Origin: Gp6-AA40 sp050742535
GTDB lineage: Bacteria; Acidobacteriota; Vicinamibacteria; Vicinamibacterales; UBA2999
NCBI GenBank assembly: GCA_050742535.1
Contig: JBOGIQ010000121.1
Span: 1-15,390 of the forward strand
Direction: 5' to 3'
DNA length: 15,390 nt
The notes under the pieces are model-generated. The model searched no databases and was not told the DNA's origin. It worked only from the letters and a program-made list of their open reading frames with translations. Positions 13,271 to 15,390 of this stretch are shown here, piece by piece; the first letter of the stretch is position 1, and every line of letters starts with the position of its first letter. The position numbers were made by a program, and so were the translations under genes.

Positions 13271-14287
13271 ATGGTCGGCAGACTGTCCCTCACCGTTTGC
13301 ATCGCGATCACCGGCGTGTTCTCTCTTGCTCCTCCGGCGTCGGCCGGACTGCGCGCGCTCGATCGGATGATGGTCGAACTCGCCACAACGAGCGCCCAAT
13401 CCGCTGAAACCATCCGCCGTGTCTACCAGGACCATCTCGACATCCTGCTGCTCCGTGAGTATGGCGAGCTGACCGGCGCTCTCGATAACGGCGGACTCGT
13501 CCCATTGCCAGAGCAGCCGCTGCGTTTCAACATCGTCCCGCGGCTGGATGGACCTCATCCGATCGGCGAGAAGGATCTCGCGAATCAGACCAGCTACACG
13601 GCCGCACGGGCGGCCACGATCGGCGCGCTGCTGGAGATCGCGTCGCGCGTGAAGAGCGGGCCGGTCGAGATCACGAGTCTGGTCCGCCACTCGGACTACC
13701 AGGAGGAACTGCGGACGACCAATCCGAACGCCATCACCTCGGTGCCCGTGCACACGATGGGACTGGCCGTGGACATCGGACTGGTCAACACGCCGCTCGA
13801 GACGATCTACGAGATCCGCGACGTGCTGCGCCGGATGCAGGACGACGGGGACATCCTGTTCATCGGCGAACGCCGACAGCTCGTCTTCCACGTCGTCCCG
13901 CATCCGTCGCGGCTCGGACATTTCAACGACGTCTATCTGCGCGCGGTCGGTGCGCCGCTGACCAGCCGATCGGCAGGAGCGCATGCCTTTGTGGACGCAC
14001 CGCGCCTGCTGCCGGGCCGCCTGGCGCCGCAGGTGACGACGGAGATCATCGCGATGCTTCCGGCGGAAGGTCCGATTCAGAACCTGTGGGTCGATTCGCC
14101 GGTGGAAGAAGCACCGGCCGCAGAACAGCCGCAATCACGACTGACGGGCGCGCTGGCGGAGATGCGTGCGTACTGGCGCGAGATGTCCGGTGCGCGCTGG
14201 CTGGCGATCGTCATCGCCGCGATGATGTCATCCCTGCTGTTCGCCCGACGGCCAGCAGTCGCGACGATCCTCGACAGGTCCGCCTGA
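13271..14287 (+). CDS. DUF5715-like (M15 peptidase-like) envelope protein
   Basis: A 338-residue exported protein, probably a DUF5715 family member with a DD-peptidase/Hedgehog-like zinc fold acting on peptidoglycan. The signal peptide is MVGRLSLTVCIAITGVFSLAPPASA. The conserved block is EITSLVRHSDYQ (about 138-149), VHTMGLAVDIG with H161 and D168, and FHVVPHP with H207 (and H211). H161, D168 and H207 are in the order and spacing of the H...D...H zinc ligands of M15-type peptidases. A charged linker at about 275-300 precedes a hydrophobic segment, WLAIVIAAMMSSLLFA, near residues 310-325, which would anchor the C-terminus in the membrane. Activity is inferred. The gene is flanked on both sides by the same REP-like hairpin family in opposite orientations, and its TGA stop lies in one copy. 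Confidence 0.78.
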   Translation: MVGRLSLTVCIAITGVFSLAPPASAGLRALDRMMVELATTSAQSAETIRRVYQDHLDILLLREYGELTGALDNGGLVPLPEQPLRFNIVPRLDGPHPIGEKDLANQTSYTAARAATIGALLEIASRVKSGPVEITSLVRHSDYQEELRTTNPNAITSVPVHTMGLAVDIGLVNTPLETIYEIRDVLRRMQDDGDILFIGERRQLVFHVVPHPSRLGHFNDVYLRAVGAPLTSRSAGAHAFVDAPRLLPGRLAPQVTTEIIAMLPAEGPIQNLWVDSPVEEAPAAEQPQSRLTGALAEMRAYWREMSGARWLAIVIAAMMSSLLFARRPAVATILDRSA

Positions 14288-14416
14288 AGGCAATCCGCCT
14301 GAAGGCGGACTCTACTTGGGGCAATCCGCCTGGAAGGCGGACTCTACTTGGGGCAATCCGCCTGGAAGGCGGACTCTACTTGGGGCAATCCGCCTGGAAG
14401 GCGGACTCTACTTGGG
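14279..14416. repeat. Tandem REP-like hairpin array, four units plus a half copy
   Basis: Units lie at 14290-14320 (31 bp), 14321-14352, 14353-14384 and 14385-14416 (32 bp each). Each carries TCCGCCT and AGGCGGA around GA or GGA, followed by CTCTACTTGGG. The three 32-bp units are identical; the first lacks one G. A half copy, TCCGCCTGAAGGC, precedes them at 14279-14291. The TGA of the DUF5715-like gene (14285-14287) and the TAG of the opposing gene (14408-14410) both lie in repeat sequence. Likely roles are bidirectional termination or mRNA 3' protection. Confidence 0.9.
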
Positions 14417-15390
14417 AACGGCAAACTTTCGCGGTTCGATCTGCGTGTTGAGGCGAAACCGATCGAACGTTGTTTCTTCGGTCGTGTCCGTACCGATGGC
14501 GCGGCGGAGGCGGAAGGGGAACTTGACCCCGTTCACGTCGCGATAGTCGGCGTAATAAAACCGGTATTCGATAGGCGTGGCCTGCGCCTTCTGGCGCAGA
14601 GCGGCCACCTGCTTCGTGTAGTTCTCCCGCTCCTCGGCGCTTGCCGACTGCGGCGGCGCGGCCGGAGCGGAAATGATCACGGCGCCGGGCGCCACGGTGC
14701 GCGGCGGCGGCTGCCCTGGCGTCGTCACGATCACGTTGGTCGGTGGAGCCTGCCAGCTGAGCATGATGGGCAGGTGCGTGTCCGACGCAATGAAGAGCCT
14801 GGCGGCGAAATTACCCGCGCCGCGCACCTCGATCACATCCGCGGTTCCCTGGGGCGCCTGCGCCTGCGCCGCAAAGGCAAACGTCATCGGGTAGGTCTCG
14901 AGCGATTTGGCGAACATGCCGAGCGCCAGCCGCGCGAACTCCTGCTTGGTGTTTGTCAGGCGCGTGGCCCGCTGAGCGGCCTGCTGCGCGGCAAGCTGTT
15001 CCGGTGTCGGCGCCGGACCGCCCGGGCGGCCGGGCGGCGGTGCGCCGGGACCACCGCCCCTGGCCGGCGGGACCGGGAACTGAATCACATCGCTGCCGTT
15101 GAACCCGGTTGACGTGGGTTCGCTCTCCTCAGCCGGGCTTTCGTCCTTGCGCGCGTATTTGTCGGGCAGCTGAATCGAAATCTCGAATTCAATCGGCACC
15201 AGGTTGTCCCCGCGCACACGGCGCGTTCGACCCGTGGCGACGACGGTCGTCACCGCGTCCAGGGCCGGTCCGCCGAGTGCCTTCCGGGTCTCCGCGAGGA
15301 TCTGCGCGGCGCGCTCCACGGCGGCGGGCGAGGGCGGCGGCTCGGGCTTGGCCGCGCCAGCGCCCGGCGCCGGCACACCCTGTGCGGGTC
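14408..15390 (-). CDS. Secreted LolA-like protein, 5' end beyond the window
   Basis: The frame stays open to the right edge, so the start is missing. The first visible residues, PAQG before VPAPGAGAAKPEPPP, look like the end of a signal peptide. A GTG at 15376 gives 322 residues but would drop that signal. AAVERAAQILAETRKALGGPALDAVTTVVATGRTRRV then IEFEISIQLPDKYARKD is the opening typical of exported proteins with a LolA/LolB-like half-barrel, common in Acidobacteriota. A Gly/Pro/Ala-rich insert lies at about 100-130. RLFIASDTHLPIMLSWQAPP and IEYRFYYADYRDVNGVKFPFRLRR followed by TTFDRFRLNTQIEPRKFAVPK give the alternating strands of the end of the fold. It may bind a lipid or hydrophobic ligand in the periplasm; no enzyme motif is seen. 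Its last two codons and stop are in the repeat array. Confidence 0.75.
   Translation of the reverse strand, partial: PAQGVPAPGAGAAKPEPPPSPAAVERAAQILAETRKALGGPALDAVTTVVATGRTRRVRGDNLVPIEFEISIQLPDKYARKDESPAEESEPTSTGFNGSDVIQFPVPPARGGGPGAPPPGRPGGPAPTPEQLAAQQAAQRATRLTNTKQEFARLALGMFAKSLETYPMTFAFAAQAQAPQGTADVIEVRGAGNFAARLFIASDTHLPIMLSWQAPPTNVIVTTPGQPPPRTVAPGAVIISAPAAPPQSASAEERENYTKQVAALRQKAQATPIEYRFYYADYRDVNGVKFPFRLRRAIGTDTTEETTFDRFRLNTQIEPRKFAVPK

Noticed and set aside
14290..14416. Regular tandem repeats that could be taken for a CRISPR array
   Set aside because: The units abut with no unique spacers between them; each whole 32-bp unit is repeated. There are no cas genes nearby.

Overview
The window is GC-rich and densely coded, and all its genes look chromosomal. 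The gene families suggest an uncultivated soil or sediment Acidobacteriota, probably Vicinamibacteria. They include secreted tannase-type esterases, short secreted OB-like and low-complexity proteins, secreted metallo-beta-lactamase-fold enzymes, a DUF5715-like protein, and REP-like hairpins between genes. The taxonomic call is inference from family content; there is no rRNA or marker gene in the window. I see no tRNA, rRNA, transposase, phage gene or CRISPR array.

Left part (1-5304): 1-480 has no convincing gene. A minus-strand pair follows: a polyprenol-phosphate mannosyltransferase-like GT2 enzyme, then a GT87-like membrane glycosyltransferase whose likely GTG start overlaps the GT2 stop (GTGA). 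The first would make a lipid-linked sugar that the second uses. Divergent from them is an MFS permease with an unclear start and an in-frame TGA near its N-terminus, then an orphan membrane PAS histidine kinase, which converges on a small GNAT acetyltransferase.

Centre (5359-9719): a plus-strand run of exported proteins. A tannase/feruloyl-esterase family hydrolase is followed by a block of TCCTTGG repeats, a secreted protein of unknown function, a short Cys/His-rich secreted protein, and a secreted MBL-fold hydrolase joined to it by GTGA. Two tandem hairpins separate this run from a convergent secreted Tyr/Arg/Asp/Gly-rich protein.

Right part (9874-15390): a coiled-coil plus 2OG-Fe(II) oxygenase-like protein is joined by TTGA to a DUF6625-like, glycosyltransferase-like protein, probably a surface glycan modification pair. 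Then come a convergent 80-residue helical protein, a leader region, a divergent HD/HD-GYP-like protein, and a DUF5715-like (M15 peptidase-like) envelope protein. The window ends in a reverse-strand secreted LolA-like protein cut by the right edge.

The most distinctive non-coding structure is a family of REP-like hairpins on both sides of the DUF5715-like gene in opposite orientations. It supplies the stop codons of three genes and shows a compensatory base-pair change. Several monocistronic genes have a -10-like hexamer only 8-13 nt before the start codon and no Shine-Dalgarno sequence, which suggests leaderless transcripts.
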